64,000 bases of DNA from Nitrospira sp. SG-bin2 (GCA_002083405.1 LVWT01000015.1:1-64000); one strand, 5' to 3'. Positions 33,588 to 42,735 are shown, counted from the first letter of the stretch. A program made the numbers and translations. Notes: generated by a model not told the origin, from the letters alone.

Positions 33588-34637
33588 TTACCGGAGGTTG
33601 TTGGCTTGGGACATGACCGATACTTTCCGGAGAAGATCCAGTTCATCCAAAATCTTTCCCACTCCCAATACAACGGAAGTGAGCGGATCGTCCACCGTAA
33701 TGATCGGCAAGTTCGTTTCTTCCCGGAACCGCGTATCCATCCCTTTCAGGAGCGACCCACCGCCGGTCAACACGATTCCACGGTCGATGATATCCCCCGC
33801 CAATTCGGGCGGAGTATTTTCCAATGCGATCTTGATCGCGTTCACGATGGTCCCGATCGGTTCCTGCAAAGCTTCGCGGATTTCGGCGTCGTCGATGACC
33901 AGCGTGCGCGGGATGCCCGAAATCAAGTCGCGGCCCTTGATCATCATCGTCTTCCGCTCCTCGAACGGATAGGCGGAGCCGATCTCAAACTTGATCCGTT
34001 CCGCCATATGTTCGCCGATGAGCAAGTTATATTTCTTCTTGATGTAATTCATGATCGCTTCGTCCATCCGGTCGCCGGCAACCTTCACGGACTCGCTGTA
34101 CACGATGCCGCCGAGTGAAATGACGGCGATATCCGTCGTGCCGCCTCCGACATCGACGACCATGTTGCCGGACGGTTCGGTGATCGGCAAACCGGACCCG
34201 ATCGCCGCCGCAACCGGCTCTTCGATCAGATAGACCTCGCGCGCACCGGCCAGCTCCGCCGAATCACGCACCGCCCGCTGCTCGACCTGCGTGATGCGGG
34301 ACGGGACACCGATGATGATGCGCGGCCGGACAAAGGCGCTGCGATTGTGGGATTTGCGGATGAAATGCTTGAGCATCTGCTCGGCCATCTCGAAGTCGGC
34401 GATCACGCCTTCTTTCATGGGCCGAACCGCCACAATATTACCCGGCGTACGTCCAAGCATTTTCTTCGCATCGGCGCCGACGGCCAATACTTTTTCAGTC
34501 TTCTTTTCAACTGCCACGACCGACGGCTCGTTCAGGACGATGCCCCTTCCCCTGACATAGACCAAGGTTGTGGCGGTGCCTAAATCGATCGCCAGGTCAT
34601 CGGAGAACCATCCGAATACATCTCCCGTGAACCCCAC
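33588..34637 (-). CDS. mreB: Rod shape-determining actin-like protein MreB
   Basis: Cytoskeletal ATPase that directs elongation, 349 residues. The actin-fold motifs are phosphate-1 AIDLGTATTLVYVRGRGIVL, phosphate-2 MVVDVGGGTTDIAVISLGG and the adenosine motif GIVLTGGGSLLKGMD. The start is a GTG with GGGAGAG upstream. It is the first gene of mreBCD-mrdA-rodA and lies 59 bases after the RDD gene, with which it may be co-transcribed. Confidence 0.98.
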   Translation of the reverse strand: MGFTGDVFGWFSDDLAIDLGTATTLVYVRGRGIVLNEPSVVAVEKKTEKVLAVGADAKKMLGRTPGNIVAVRPMKEGVIADFEMAEQMLKHFIRKSHNRSAFVRPRIIIGVPSRITQVEQRAVRDSAELAGAREVYLIEEPVAAAIGSGLPITEPSGNMVVDVGGGTTDIAVISLGGIVYSESVKVAGDRMDEAIMNYIKKKYNLLIGEHMAERIKFEIGSAYPFEERKTMMIKGRDLISGIPRTLVIDDAEIREALQEPIGTIVNAIKIALENTPPELAGDIIDRGIVLTGGGSLLKGMDTRFREETNLPIITVDDPLTSVVLGVGKILDELDLLRKVSVMSQANNLR

Positions 34638-34696
34638 GACGTCTCTCCCTTCATCATGGCCGGGCGATCTCGCGCCGAGCCTGTATGCTCTACTCG

Positions 34697-35155
34697 TTAG
34701 TCTGGAACCGCCAACTGTCCGGCATCGAGCACGTGGGTCCTGGCCACTTCATCACCCAGCCGCCGGCCCTGTTCATTCCCGATAATCAGAAAACCTTCAA
34801 ACGCCACAATCGCCACCGAGGCCAGCCAGCCGACCCACGGAATCGCAAGAGCGATTTGCGCGCACCCCAACGGTAGATTCCGAACGATCGATTCCCGAAA
34901 CCCCGCCGCGTCCCGGCTGTCCACCCGCATGGTCTGAAGGCCGACCAGCCGTTTTCCAATACTCTTGCCGCCCGCAAATCCATCCGCAATCAAAATGTAG
35001 GCCAGACCGGAAAGAAACCCGACTGGAGGAGCAATTTGGTTTGCGGCAACGACAAGAAACAGATCGATCAACTTCGCAATGAACCGATTCAGGACATGGG
35101 CCTTCGGATACACCGTCCGTTCCGGCAGCTGCGAGATCAGCCCATCTCCCGTCAA
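34697..35155 (-). CDS. RDD family membrane protein
   Basis: The 152-residue protein has the RDD layout. An arginine/aspartate segment (VLNRFIAKLIDLFLVVAANQ) is followed by helices and the conserved GKSIGKRLVGLQTMRVD, then a third helix. The family function is unknown. The start is an unusual TTG, supported by AAGGAG five bases upstream; no ATG alternative fits. A -10 box TATACT (35186-35181) lies 25 bases upstream without a good -35 box. Confidence 0.78.
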   Translation of the reverse strand: MTGDGLISQLPERTVYPKAHVLNRFIAKLIDLFLVVAANQIAPPVGFLSGLAYILIADGFAGGKSIGKRLVGLQTMRVDSRDAAGFRESIVRNLPLGCAQIALAIPWVGWLASVAIVAFEGFLIIGNEQGRRLGDEVARTHVLDAGQLAVPD

Positions 35156-35369
35156 GGAATCTCCTTCTAATTACTGGCAAAGTATAACAAAACCAACTAA
35201 CCGGCACAAACAAAGACCGTTCTTTGTACATGACGTTCTTTTTTGATGTCCCGGCAACCTGCCCGGCACCGGAACGACAGGAGCATTGTGTCACAAACAG
35301 ATCCATCCTGATACCTCATCCCGTCCCACCCGTCGAATTCAGTTCGGTTCGGTCATTTTCCATACCATC

Positions 35370-35398
35370 TTGCCTTCAGCGTAGTGCGCAAGTAGAAT
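35370..35398 (+). promoter_or_regulatory. Promoter of the SurA-N chaperone gene
   Basis: TTGCCT (35370-35375), 17 bases, then TAGAAT (35393-35398). It lies 31 bases upstream of the ATG, where GAGGGGATC forms the ribosome binding site. Confidence 0.55.
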
Positions 35399-35429
35399 CG
35401 CCGTTCGTTGACACAGATGAGGGGATCGC

Positions 35430-36119
35430 ATGATTAAGATACTCCGCGACGCATCACACAACTATCCATGGCTCATCAAATCCATCATGGGCATCCTGGC
35501 CCTGGTCTTCGTCGTCACGATGGGATGGTGGGGATTTGACGAAAAAGCGGGCAACGCCGTCGCCGATGTCGGCGATCTTTCGGTGTCACGCGACGAGTTC
35601 AAGCGCGCCTTCGAATTCATGTATCGCAGCTATAGAGAAAAAGGCGCCGGAGAAATCAAGGAAGAAGCGTTCAAACAGATCGTGATTGATCAACTGATCG
35701 AGAGCCGTCTCTGGGTCATCGCCGCGCGCGACATGGGCCTCACCGTCTCCGATACGGACCTGCGCGACACGATCATTCAAATTCCTGACTTCCAGAAAAA
35801 CGGCGCGTTCGATCCCGACCTCTACCGCCGCCTGCTCGCCGCCAACCACTGGACCCCCTCTGCATTCGAAGCCATGCAACAGCAAGAGATTCTAGCAGGC
35901 AAGGCGCGGCTGATCGTGCGCGACAGCGTGGCCCTGACCCCCTGGGAGATTGCAGAAGGACAAGCGCTCACGCCGAAACCGCAAGATCCTAATTCCCCAA
36001 TGACCAAAGACCGCGCGCTGCAGGACATGCTGTTCCAAAAACAACAGCGCGCCCTGGCTGCTTATCAAGAAGCGCTCAAAGCGAAGATTCCAACCAAAAT
36101 CCACCGCGAATTGCTGTAA
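35430..36119 (+). CDS. SurA-N/PpiD-like chaperone without PPIase domain
   Basis: Membrane-anchored periplasmic protein of 229 residues. The N-terminal amphipathic part and helix (LIKSIMGILALVFVVTMGWW) resemble PpiD. The SurA N-terminal domain follows (VADVGDLSVSRDEFKRAFEF, IKEEAFKQIVIDQLIESRLW, LRDTIIQIPDFQKNGAFDPD). The protein stops where the parvulin PPIase domain of PpiD or SurA would begin, so it should act as a holdase only. The end looks native, not a frameshift remnant: the last helix is intact and no parvulin motif follows in any frame. Confidence 0.82.
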   Translation: MIKILRDASHNYPWLIKSIMGILALVFVVTMGWWGFDEKAGNAVADVGDLSVSRDEFKRAFEFMYRSYREKGAGEIKEEAFKQIVIDQLIESRLWVIAARDMGLTVSDTDLRDTIIQIPDFQKNGAFDPDLYRRLLAANHWTPSAFEAMQQQEILAGKARLIVRDSVALTPWEIAEGQALTPKPQDPNSPMTKDRALQDMLFQKQQRALAAYQEALKAKIPTKIHRELL

Positions 36120-36239
36120 CGAGATAGTGGAAAATCAGCCGGCAGCGCGCCCTGCCTTCGCCGAATCGCTTCGCGCAAGCAGATCCCGTCCCTCCCAGGG
36201 CTCAATGTACTGAAGGCCGAGACAAGAACAGCCCGCAGC

Positions 36240-37259
36240 TTACAGAATCAGCATGGCATCGCCGTAGCTGTAGAAGCGATAGCGTTCACGAACCGCTTCA
36301 GCATAGGCCTTCCGCATCGACTCCGTCCCGGCAAAGGCCGAGACGAGCATCACCAGCGTGGTGCGGGGCAGGTGAAAGTTCGTCATCAGGGCATCGACGA
36401 CTTTGAATTCAAAGCCGGGCGTAATGAAGAGCCGGCTTTCGCCCGACATCGGCGCTACCACACCTGTTTCACGGGCCGCCGTTTCGAGCGTGCGGACAAC
36501 TGTGGTGCCCACTGCCACCACGCGTCGGCCCGCCTGCCTGGTCTGCGCAATGGCGCGGGCCGCCTCTCCACCGATCTCGAAATACTCTGCACCCATCTCA
36601 TGGTCCTCGATCCGCTCCACTGTCACCGGCTTGAACGTCGCCGGGCCCACATGCAGCGTAATCATAGCGACCTGAATAGCTCGCTCCGCCAGCCGTGAGA
36701 GAAGATCCGCGGTAAAGTGGAGTCCGGCAGTCGGTGCGGCGATCGCACCCTCGTGTTTCGCAAAGAGCGTTTGGTACCAGCCATGATCGTCCCGGCTAGG
36801 CGGACGTTTGATATAGGGCGGCAGCGGCATCTGCCCGCTCTCGCGCAGCAACTGGACCACGGGGATCGGGCTCTCGACTTTCACCTGCGTGCCGCCGGCA
36901 TCCCGTTTTACAATAATCGCGTGAGACTGCCGATTGAATTCGATGACCTGGCCGGCATGGAAGGAGCCCTTGACCATAATCTCCCAGATGCCGTCTCCCA
37001 GATCCTTCACGAACAATACTTCGACCACTGTTCCAGACGGCTGCTTTCTCCCCGCGATCCTTGCAGCCATGACCCGCGTATCGTTGACGACCAACAAATC
37101 GCCCGGGTCGAGCAGGGACGAGAGATCGGCAACATGGCGATGGCCGAGTGTCTGTGCCGTGCGATCCAGACACAACAATCGCGCACGGTCACGAGGGATC
37201 ACCGGCTGCGTGGCCACGAGTGAAGGATCGAACGGAAAATCAAAGTCGGAGAGTTGCAT
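36240..37259 (-). CDS. queA: S-adenosylmethionine:tRNA ribosyltransferase-isomerase QueA
   Basis: Forms epoxyqueuosine in tRNA from preQ1 and SAM, 339 residues. Motifs include FDFPFDPSLVATQPVIPRDR, LVVNDTRVMAARI, GAIAAPTAGLHFT (catalytic region), ITLHVGPATFKPV and TPGFEFKVVDALMTNFHLP. The length is normal. It follows the SpoIID-like gene; stop and start share one base (TGATG). Confidence 0.97.
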   Translation of the reverse strand: MQLSDFDFPFDPSLVATQPVIPRDRARLLCLDRTAQTLGHRHVADLSSLLDPGDLLVVNDTRVMAARIAGRKQPSGTVVEVLFVKDLGDGIWEIMVKGSFHAGQVIEFNRQSHAIIVKRDAGGTQVKVESPIPVVQLLRESGQMPLPPYIKRPPSRDDHGWYQTLFAKHEGAIAAPTAGLHFTADLLSRLAERAIQVAMITLHVGPATFKPVTVERIEDHEMGAEYFEIGGEAARAIAQTRQAGRRVVAVGTTVVRTLETAARETGVVAPMSGESRLFITPGFEFKVVDALMTNFHLPRTTLVMLVSAFAGTESMRKAYAEAVRERYRFYSYGDAMLIL

Positions 37260-38473
37260 CAGGAGGAGGGCGGCGGAGGCGCCTGAGTCAGAGAAGCGAG
37301 TTGCAATTCCGTGCCCGGATAGTAGTAACGAAGAATACTGGAAAATGAGTACCCCAATTCGGCCAGCTCTTTAGCGCCCCATTGGCACAAGCCGACCGCA
37401 TGGCCTGCGCCATATCCTGTGAGGACAATGTCTTGGCCGAACGACTCAATCGTAAACTGCGTGCTGGGCACGACCGTATAGCCGACGGCCTTGCGAAGCT
37501 CTTCGCCCCGCAGTATCAGCTCCCCTTTGGAGTGCAGGATTCTCAAGGTCGCCACACGGCCCGCGCGGCTGTGCGAGAGCGGCGTCAGCGTCGCGATCGT
37601 CCCGACCGGAAATCCCAACTGCCTGAGATTGTTCTCCAGCAGATCGACCCTGAAGGAGGCTTTCCACTGATAATACGGAGACTCCAAATCGAACGGACAC
37701 TCGACGCCTTTCAAATAGGGCAAGTCTTTCGACCATACAACCATCGCATCTTCCGTGATTCCCGCAGCCGTCGACGAGAAGGCCGCATAGATCGGCGCGC
37801 CCTGATAGGTGATGACCAATCCCCTCGTAGACTCGACTGCCTGCTCGACCCGCGCATCGAGGCCGTGACGACCGCGGTACACTTGATCCTGGATGCTCGC
37901 CGCCACATCGTAATCCCGTGACGCGCTGAGCATGTGTTGGTAGAGCGCATAGGTCCTGGCTGCGACTGCCTGTACCTTGAGCATTTCCGGATGCCATGCC
38001 GAATTGACCTCGGACGGCACCACCCCCTTCACATATTCTTCCAGGTCGACCTGGTTGACGACCAGCAGCCCCTTGCCTCGTCGGACCATCTGAAGCGACC
38101 CGCCGATTTGCACCGCCGACTTCTCATCGACCGACTGAACCGATGGGCCGTTGCCGTTGCCGTTCTGCCGTGGCAGCCAGAGTTTCAAATCCTGATCCCC
38201 GGCGCGCAACGTTACCTGGTCGCCGGCAGCGGGTGACCCGTTCAGCAAAATCGTCGCGCCCCGCAGTTCAATACGAAGCACAGACCGGTGGGCCTGCGCC
38301 CGACCGTGCGCATCCGTCGCCCACATGATCTGATCTGCTTGCACTTCCAGACGTTGGACGTCCATTGCCAGCAGCACACGGATAGCGGGTGCGGCCTGGA
38401 CCGGAGTCGCCGCCAGACACCCCGCCCCGATGGCCGCAACAGCCAGGCCGGCACAATACTGTCGTATGATCAT
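37259..38473 (-). CDS. SpoIID/LytB domain protein
   Basis: Secreted protein of 404 residues related to SpoIID lytic transglycosylases. A signal peptide (MIIRQYCAGLAVAAIGAGCL...VQA) is followed by a beta-rich N-terminal part. The SpoIID core has LEEYVKGVVPSEVNSAWHPE, LKVQAVAARTYALYQHM, AFSSTAAGITEDAMVVW and GYGAGHAVGLCQWGAKELAE. The glutamate in VPSEV is the catalytic position of SpoIID. The ATG overlaps the DUF2905 stop as ATGA; a longer start would lie inside that gene. Likely cuts or binds denuded glycan strands. Confidence 0.9.
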   Translation of the reverse strand: MIIRQYCAGLAVAAIGAGCLAATPVQAAPAIRVLLAMDVQRLEVQADQIMWATDAHGRAQAHRSVLRIELRGATILLNGSPAAGDQVTLRAGDQDLKLWLPRQNGNGNGPSVQSVDEKSAVQIGGSLQMVRRGKGLLVVNQVDLEEYVKGVVPSEVNSAWHPEMLKVQAVAARTYALYQHMLSASRDYDVAASIQDQVYRGRHGLDARVEQAVESTRGLVITYQGAPIYAAFSSTAAGITEDAMVVWSKDLPYLKGVECPFDLESPYYQWKASFRVDLLENNLRQLGFPVGTIATLTPLSHSRAGRVATLRILHSKGELILRGEELRKAVGYTVVPSTQFTIESFGQDIVLTGYGAGHAVGLCQWGAKELAELGYSFSSILRYYYPGTELQLASLTQAPPPPSS

Positions 38474-38724
38474 CGGCGAAAAAACCATCCTACGAGATAG
38501 AATAGCAGAGTCAGGACGACACTGAGGAGGATGCTAGTCCCGATGGGAAAATAAAAACTGACGTTGTCCCGCTTGAAGGACAGATCACCCGGCAGCTTTC
38601 CCAGCCAACTGAATGCGCCGCCCAGACCGGGAATACGATCCACCGCAATGAGCAGCAGGCCGAGGAGCACGATCCCGGCCCCAATTCCAATCAGCAGCTT
38701 GCCCAGTGCAGTCCATTCCGGCAT
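38470..38724 (-). CDS. DUF2905 membrane protein
   Basis: The 84-residue protein has two membrane helices around a conserved loop: LGKLLIGIGAGIVLLGLLLI, then GLGGAFSWLGKLPGDLSFKR, then FYFPIGTSILLSVVLTLLFY. This is the DUF2905 pattern, function unknown. It is translationally coupled to the SpoIID-like gene by a four-base overlap, a neighbourhood also seen elsewhere with queA. Confidence 0.88.
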   Translation of the reverse strand: MPEWTALGKLLIGIGAGIVLLGLLLIAVDRIPGLGGAFSWLGKLPGDLSFKRDNVSFYFPIGTSILLSVVLTLLFYLVGWFFRR

Positions 38725-38761
38725 CTGGTTTCATCCCACGTTACGCCTCTGAACGATGCGA

Positions 38762-38794
38762 CCTGCCTGCGCGAAGCGCTTTGGCGAAGGCAGG
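38762..38794. repeat. REP-like hairpin between asd and the DUF2905 gene
   Basis: CCTGCCTGCGCGAAGC and TTTGGCGAAGGCAGG form a stem with minor mismatches. A related fragment (CCTGCCTTCGCC...) lies near 36152-36170 after the SurA-N gene. It is probably a short dispersed palindrome and may help terminate asd transcription. Confidence 0.45.
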
Positions 38795-38831
38795 AAACAC
38801 CGCTGCCTGGCTAGGCTGTTTCAGTACCTTG

Positions 38832-39854
38832 CTAGCCGTTCACCAGACATTCAGCAATCTGAATCGCATTGAGCGCCGCTCCTTTGCGCAGATTGTCGGA
38901 GACGACCCAAAGATTGAGGCCGTTCGTGATGGACTCGTCTTCGCGCACGCGGCCGATATAGACCTCGTCTTTTCCCGTCGCATCCAGCGGCATCGGATAG
39001 AGTTTCTTCACAGGATCATCATACACGATCACACCCGGCATGGCGGCCAGCGCCGCCCGCGCCTCATTCGGCTTCAGCGGCTGCTCCAGCTCCACGTTGA
39101 TCGCCTCAGAGTGGCAGCGCAACACCGGCACGCGCACAGTCGTCGCCGTCACGCGCAACGCGGGTGTGCCGAGGATCTTTCTGGTTTCCTTCGCAATCTT
39201 CACTTCTTCGGAGCAGTCGCCTCCTTCGTTGAACGAGCCGATATGCGGCAGCAGGTTGAACGCGATCTGATAGGGATAGACCTCCGCCTTGATGTCACGG
39301 AACGCCATCAGATCTTTCGTCTGATCCATCAGCTCATCCATCGCCGCCGCGCCGGTTCCCGAGACGGACTGAAACGTGGTTACGACCACGCGCTTTACCC
39401 CGGCCGCATCGAGCAACGGTTTCAAGGCCATGACCAGCGGCGTCGTCGTACAATTGGGGATCGACACGATGCCTCTTGGCATCGCCTTCAAGGCCTGGGC
39501 ATTCACCTCCGGCACCACCAGCGGGACGTCCGGTTCCATGCGAAACACCCCGCTGTCGTCGATCACGATGACACCAGCCGCGCCAAGCCGCCGGCCATAG
39601 TCTCGGCTGATCGCATCGGTCGCCGAAATCAGCGCGAAATCTACGCCCGCAAACGATGTCTCGGGGGTCAGTTCCTCGATCGTCCATTCCTTGCCCTGAC
39701 AGGACAACGTCCCTCCGGCTGAACGCTTCGATGCGAAGAGGCGGAGCGATTCCAGCGGGAATTTCCGTTCTTCCAGAATGTCCAACGTTTCCTTCCCAAC
39801 GGCGCCGGTCGCGCCGAGAATCGCCATGACATATTTCGATTTCTTTTTCAGCAT
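38832..39854 (-). CDS. asd: Aspartate-semialdehyde dehydrogenase
   Basis: Reduces aspartyl phosphate to the semialdehyde for threonine, methionine, lysine and diaminopimelate synthesis, 340 residues. The NADP-binding motif is AILGATGAVGKETL (GATGAVG at 14-20) and the active-site cysteine is C135 in SIPNCTTTPLVM. The substrate-binding region is RVPVLRCHSEAINVEL. The frame is open 66 codons upstream, but those residues overlap the NHL-repeat gene in another frame. The ATG with AGGCAGGGATCA upstream is the start. Confidence 0.97.
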   Translation of the reverse strand: MLKKKSKYVMAILGATGAVGKETLDILEERKFPLESLRLFASKRSAGGTLSCQGKEWTIEELTPETSFAGVDFALISATDAISRDYGRRLGAAGVIVIDDSGVFRMEPDVPLVVPEVNAQALKAMPRGIVSIPNCTTTPLVMALKPLLDAAGVKRVVVTTFQSVSGTGAAAMDELMDQTKDLMAFRDIKAEVYPYQIAFNLLPHIGSFNEGGDCSEEVKIAKETRKILGTPALRVTATTVRVPVLRCHSEAINVELEQPLKPNEARAALAAMPGVIVYDDPVKKLYPMPLDATGKDEVYIGRVREDESITNGLNLWVVSDNLRKGAALNAIQIAECLVNG

Positions 39855-39868
39855 TGATCCCTGCCTCT

Positions 39869-41089
39869 TTACAACGCGATTTCTCGAATCCGGTGATTGA
39901 ATGTATCTGCGATGACAAGATGCCCGGCTCCATCTACGATGATGCCGAAGGGGTAATTGAGACTGGCGCTCAACGCTGCCCCCCCGTCTCCACCATACCC
40001 GGTCGTCCCTATTCCTGCCACTCGTTCGAGCAGGCCGGTCGTGGAGTCCCACCGGCGAACCAGGTGGTTGTCGGAATCCGTAATGTAGAGATTCCCCTGC
40101 CGGTCCACCGCCACGCCGGACGGTCTGGACAGGCTGGCTGACGGCGATTCTACATCGCCCTGATACCGGTACTCGCCGCCATCCCCCGCGACGGTTCTGA
40201 TACGTCCGCTGACAGAATCGATCGCGCGAATCCTCCCATTGAAGGTATCAGCGATAAAGAGCGTGCCATCTTCCGCAAGCGCCAGACTGCTCGGCCCGGA
40301 CAGCGCCGCCTCTGTTGCAGGAATCCCGTCTCCGTTGTACGCGGACGCTCCAGTTCCGGCGACCGTGCGGATAGACCCGGTTTCCAGATCGATCGCCCGC
40401 ACACGGTTGTTGCTCTGATCAGCCACGTACAGGATACCCGCATTACTCACGGCCAGCGCCGTTGGTTCATTCAACGCTGCCGCAGCGGCCGGGCCCCCGT
40501 CGCCGCCATACCGGGGTTGACCGGTACCGGCAATGGTGACGATGGTTCCTGTGCCGGCTTCGACACGGCGCACTCGATGGTTCATGGTATCGGCGATATA
40601 GAGATGCCCCTGCCGGTCCACGGCAACCGCCGTTGGAAAATTCAGACAGGCCTCGATAGCCGGCCCGCCATCGCCGCTGAATCTCTTCTTCGCTGCCTCC
40701 CCGTTGATGAGATATCGAACGGTCCCGCTCACATCCGCCTGCTGCCGATACTTCTGCGTGGCCGCCTGGCCAGCATCGGCAAAGGGATCGTCCTCGATCA
40801 ACGGCAGCGCGGCCGTGTCCTGGCGAGCAGGTGCCGGATCGCGCATGCCTCCAGCCATACCGGCGACTGTCGAGATAATCCCTGTCTCCCGATCGATCCT
40901 CCGGATGACGTGATTTTCAGAATCGGCGATGAGCACGTGACCGTGCGCATCGATTGCCGTTCCCTTCGGTTCATTCAGTGCCGCACGAACAGCAGACCCG
41001 CCGTCGCCTGCATACTCAGGCTCGCCGTTTCCGGCAAGGGTTTCAATGATCCCTATGCGAAGACCCGTCGCCATCATCGACACCATCAC
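39869..41089 (-). CDS. NHL-repeat beta-propeller protein
   Basis: The 406 residues form six NHL repeats with the units PKGTAIDAHGHVLIADSENH, PTAVAVDRQGHLYIADTMNH, PTALAVSNAGILYVADQSNN, PSSLALAEDGTLFIADTFNG, PSGVAVDRQGNLYITDSDNH and PFGIIVDGAGHLVIADTFNH. Together they should close a six-bladed propeller. There is no signal peptide, so it is probably cytoplasmic, unlike many NHL proteins. It starts (GTG or the following ATG) four bases after leuB and ends 14 bases before asd, which is an odd place for such a protein. The function is unknown. Confidence 0.85.
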   Translation of the reverse strand: MMVSMMATGLRIGIIETLAGNGEPEYAGDGGSAVRAALNEPKGTAIDAHGHVLIADSENHVIRRIDRETGIISTVAGMAGGMRDPAPARQDTAALPLIEDDPFADAGQAATQKYRQQADVSGTVRYLINGEAAKKRFSGDGGPAIEACLNFPTAVAVDRQGHLYIADTMNHRVRRVEAGTGTIVTIAGTGQPRYGGDGGPAAAAALNEPTALAVSNAGILYVADQSNNRVRAIDLETGSIRTVAGTGASAYNGDGIPATEAALSGPSSLALAEDGTLFIADTFNGRIRAIDSVSGRIRTVAGDGGEYRYQGDVESPSASLSRPSGVAVDRQGNLYITDSDNHLVRRWDSTTGLLERVAGIGTTGYGGDGGAALSASLNYPFGIIVDGAGHLVIADTFNHRIREIAL

Positions 41090-41092
41090 TTG

Positions 41093-42166
41093 TTAGCTGA
41101 GATTGCGAAGGATCGCATCTCCCATCTCGGTCGTCCCGACGATCCGGGCACCGGGGCTTTGAATATCTTTGGTCCGATACCCGAGGTCGAGCGTTTTCAC
41201 GATAGCCTGTTCAATGGCCGCCGCTTCCTTCTCCAGCTGAAACGCATAGGACAGCATCATGGCCGCCGAAGCAATCGTCGCGATGGGATTAGCGATATTC
41301 TTCCCCGCAATATCCGGGGCACTGCCATGGATCGGCTCGAACAGGCCGACCTTGGCGCCAACACTGGCGGACGGCAACATCCCGATTGAGCCCGTCAGCA
41401 TCGCCGCCTCGTCGCTGAGAATGTCTCCGAACATGTTGTTGCACAGAAGCACATCGAACTGGCGCGGATTGCGCACCAACTGCATCGCGGCATTGTCCAC
41501 ATAGATATGCCCCAGCTCGACATCGGAATACGAGGCATGGACCTCGATCACCACCTTGCGCCATAACTCGGACGATTCCAGGACGTTGGCCTTGTCCACC
41601 GACGTGACCTTTTTCCTCCGTTTTCGCGCAGCCTCGAAAGCCACCTTGGCAATCCGCCTGACCTCTTCCGTCGTGTAGACCTCCGTATTGATGCCCCGCT
41701 CTTCGCCGTTTGGTAATTTCTCAATGCCCTTGGGCTTGCCGAAATAAATTCCGCCTGTGAGTTCCCTGATCACGAGGATATCAATCCCCTCAATCACTTC
41801 AGGCTTCAGCGTGGAGGCGTCGATGAGATTGGGATACACCTTGGCCGGACGAAGGTTCGCATAAAGCCCCAAGGCCTCCCGGATTCCGAGCAACGCGCGT
41901 TCCGGTCTGAGCGTGTAATCAAGCCCCTCCCACTTGGGGCCTCCCACCGCCCCCAGCAAGACCGCATCGCTTTGTTTCGCAAGCGCTAGCGTGTCATTGG
42001 GCAACGGAACCCCCGCCTTGTCGATCGCCTGTCCGCCGATATCGGCAGACACGAACTGAAACGTATGGTGATACAACTCCCCGATCGCTTTCAAAATCTT
42101 CACCGCTTCGGGAACAATTTCTCGCCCCACACCGTCACCGGCCAATACCGCAATTTTCGCGTCCAC
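41093..42166 (-). CDS. leuB: 3-isopropylmalate dehydrogenase
   Basis: Oxidises and decarboxylates 3-isopropylmalate in leucine synthesis, 357 residues. Motifs include VLAGDGVGREIVPEAVKIL, VGGPKWEGLDYTLRPERALL, VIRELTGGIYFGKPKG, SVDKANVLESSELWR and the Mg2+-binding QLVRNPRQFDVLLCNNMFGD. The C-terminal part has GSAPDIAGKNIANPIA. A GTG with GGGAGGGAAGC upstream is taken as the start; an ATG seven codons earlier lies within that ribosome binding site. Confidence 0.96.
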   Translation of the reverse strand: MDAKIAVLAGDGVGREIVPEAVKILKAIGELYHHTFQFVSADIGGQAIDKAGVPLPNDTLALAKQSDAVLLGAVGGPKWEGLDYTLRPERALLGIREALGLYANLRPAKVYPNLIDASTLKPEVIEGIDILVIRELTGGIYFGKPKGIEKLPNGEERGINTEVYTTEEVRRIAKVAFEAARKRRKKVTSVDKANVLESSELWRKVVIEVHASYSDVELGHIYVDNAAMQLVRNPRQFDVLLCNNMFGDILSDEAAMLTGSIGMLPSASVGAKVGLFEPIHGSAPDIAGKNIANPIATIASAAMMLSYAFQLEKEAAAIEQAIVKTLDLGYRTKDIQSPGARIVGTTEMGDAILRNLS

Positions 42167-42193
42167 GCTTCCCTCCCTCTTCCTCATTTCGAT

Positions 42194-42308
42194 GCGGGCT
42201 GCTCAGAAGCCATTTACTGCGCGCATGCACCGAGCACAGTCCTCGATATCATCACACAATTAATCCGAGTGCGCGGTGCGCGAGCACGAAGGGCTCTGAG
42301 CAGCCCGC
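42194..42308. repeat. Palindromic element between leuB and the cupin gene
   Basis: Ends GCGGGCTGCTCAGAAGCC (42194-42211) and GGGCTCTGAGCAGCCCGC (42291-42308) are inverted repeats, with 14 bases identical from the tips. The right end supplies the first base of the cupin stop codon. The core is another imperfect palindrome rich in GCGC. It resembles the larger element in front of leuA (GCTGCTCAAAAAG ends). Confidence 0.65.
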
Positions 42309-42670
42309 TACTCCAACACCGTTTCATCTTCGATCCGCCAGGCGGGATCGACCAGACACAGAAACTCAACATCCACAGCTCCACTGTTTTCGAGCGACTG
42401 CTGCCCTCCGGGCGGGACATAGATCGTCGTTCCGGCTTCAATCGTCGTCACACAATCATCGATCGTAAAGCGTCCCTGCCCGGCAATGAAGTAATAGACC
42501 TCGGACGAGGTCAGAATATGCCGCTTCGACCGTTGGCCGGAAGGTAACACCCCGTGCGCAAGGCTATACCCCAGCTTCAGTTGGTGTGTAGTCGGGTGGA
42601 AGATCTCCCGCAGGCGCGTCAGATCACCGGCCAGAAATTCCGGACGATCCGCCAGCGTCACCTTGAACAC
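42308..42670 (-). CDS. Cupin domain protein
   Basis: Small cupin of 120 residues. Cupin motif 1 is seen in GQRSKRHILTSSEVYYFIAG and motif 2 in AGTTIYVPPGGQQSLENSG. H and E positions suit metal binding. The function is unknown. It lies between leuA and leuB, so it may be co-transcribed with leucine genes. A palindromic element touches its stop. Confidence 0.82.
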   Translation of the reverse strand: MFKVTLADRPEFLAGDLTRLREIFHPTTHQLKLGYSLAHGVLPSGQRSKRHILTSSEVYYFIAGQGRFTIDDCVTTIEAGTTIYVPPGGQQSLENSGAVDVEFLCLVDPAWRIEDETVLE

Positions 42671-42735
42671 GCACCACCCCCCCCTTCAGTCGAACAGGCG
42701 CCTCGGAAGAGGAAACTGTACCGTGGTGGTGCGCG

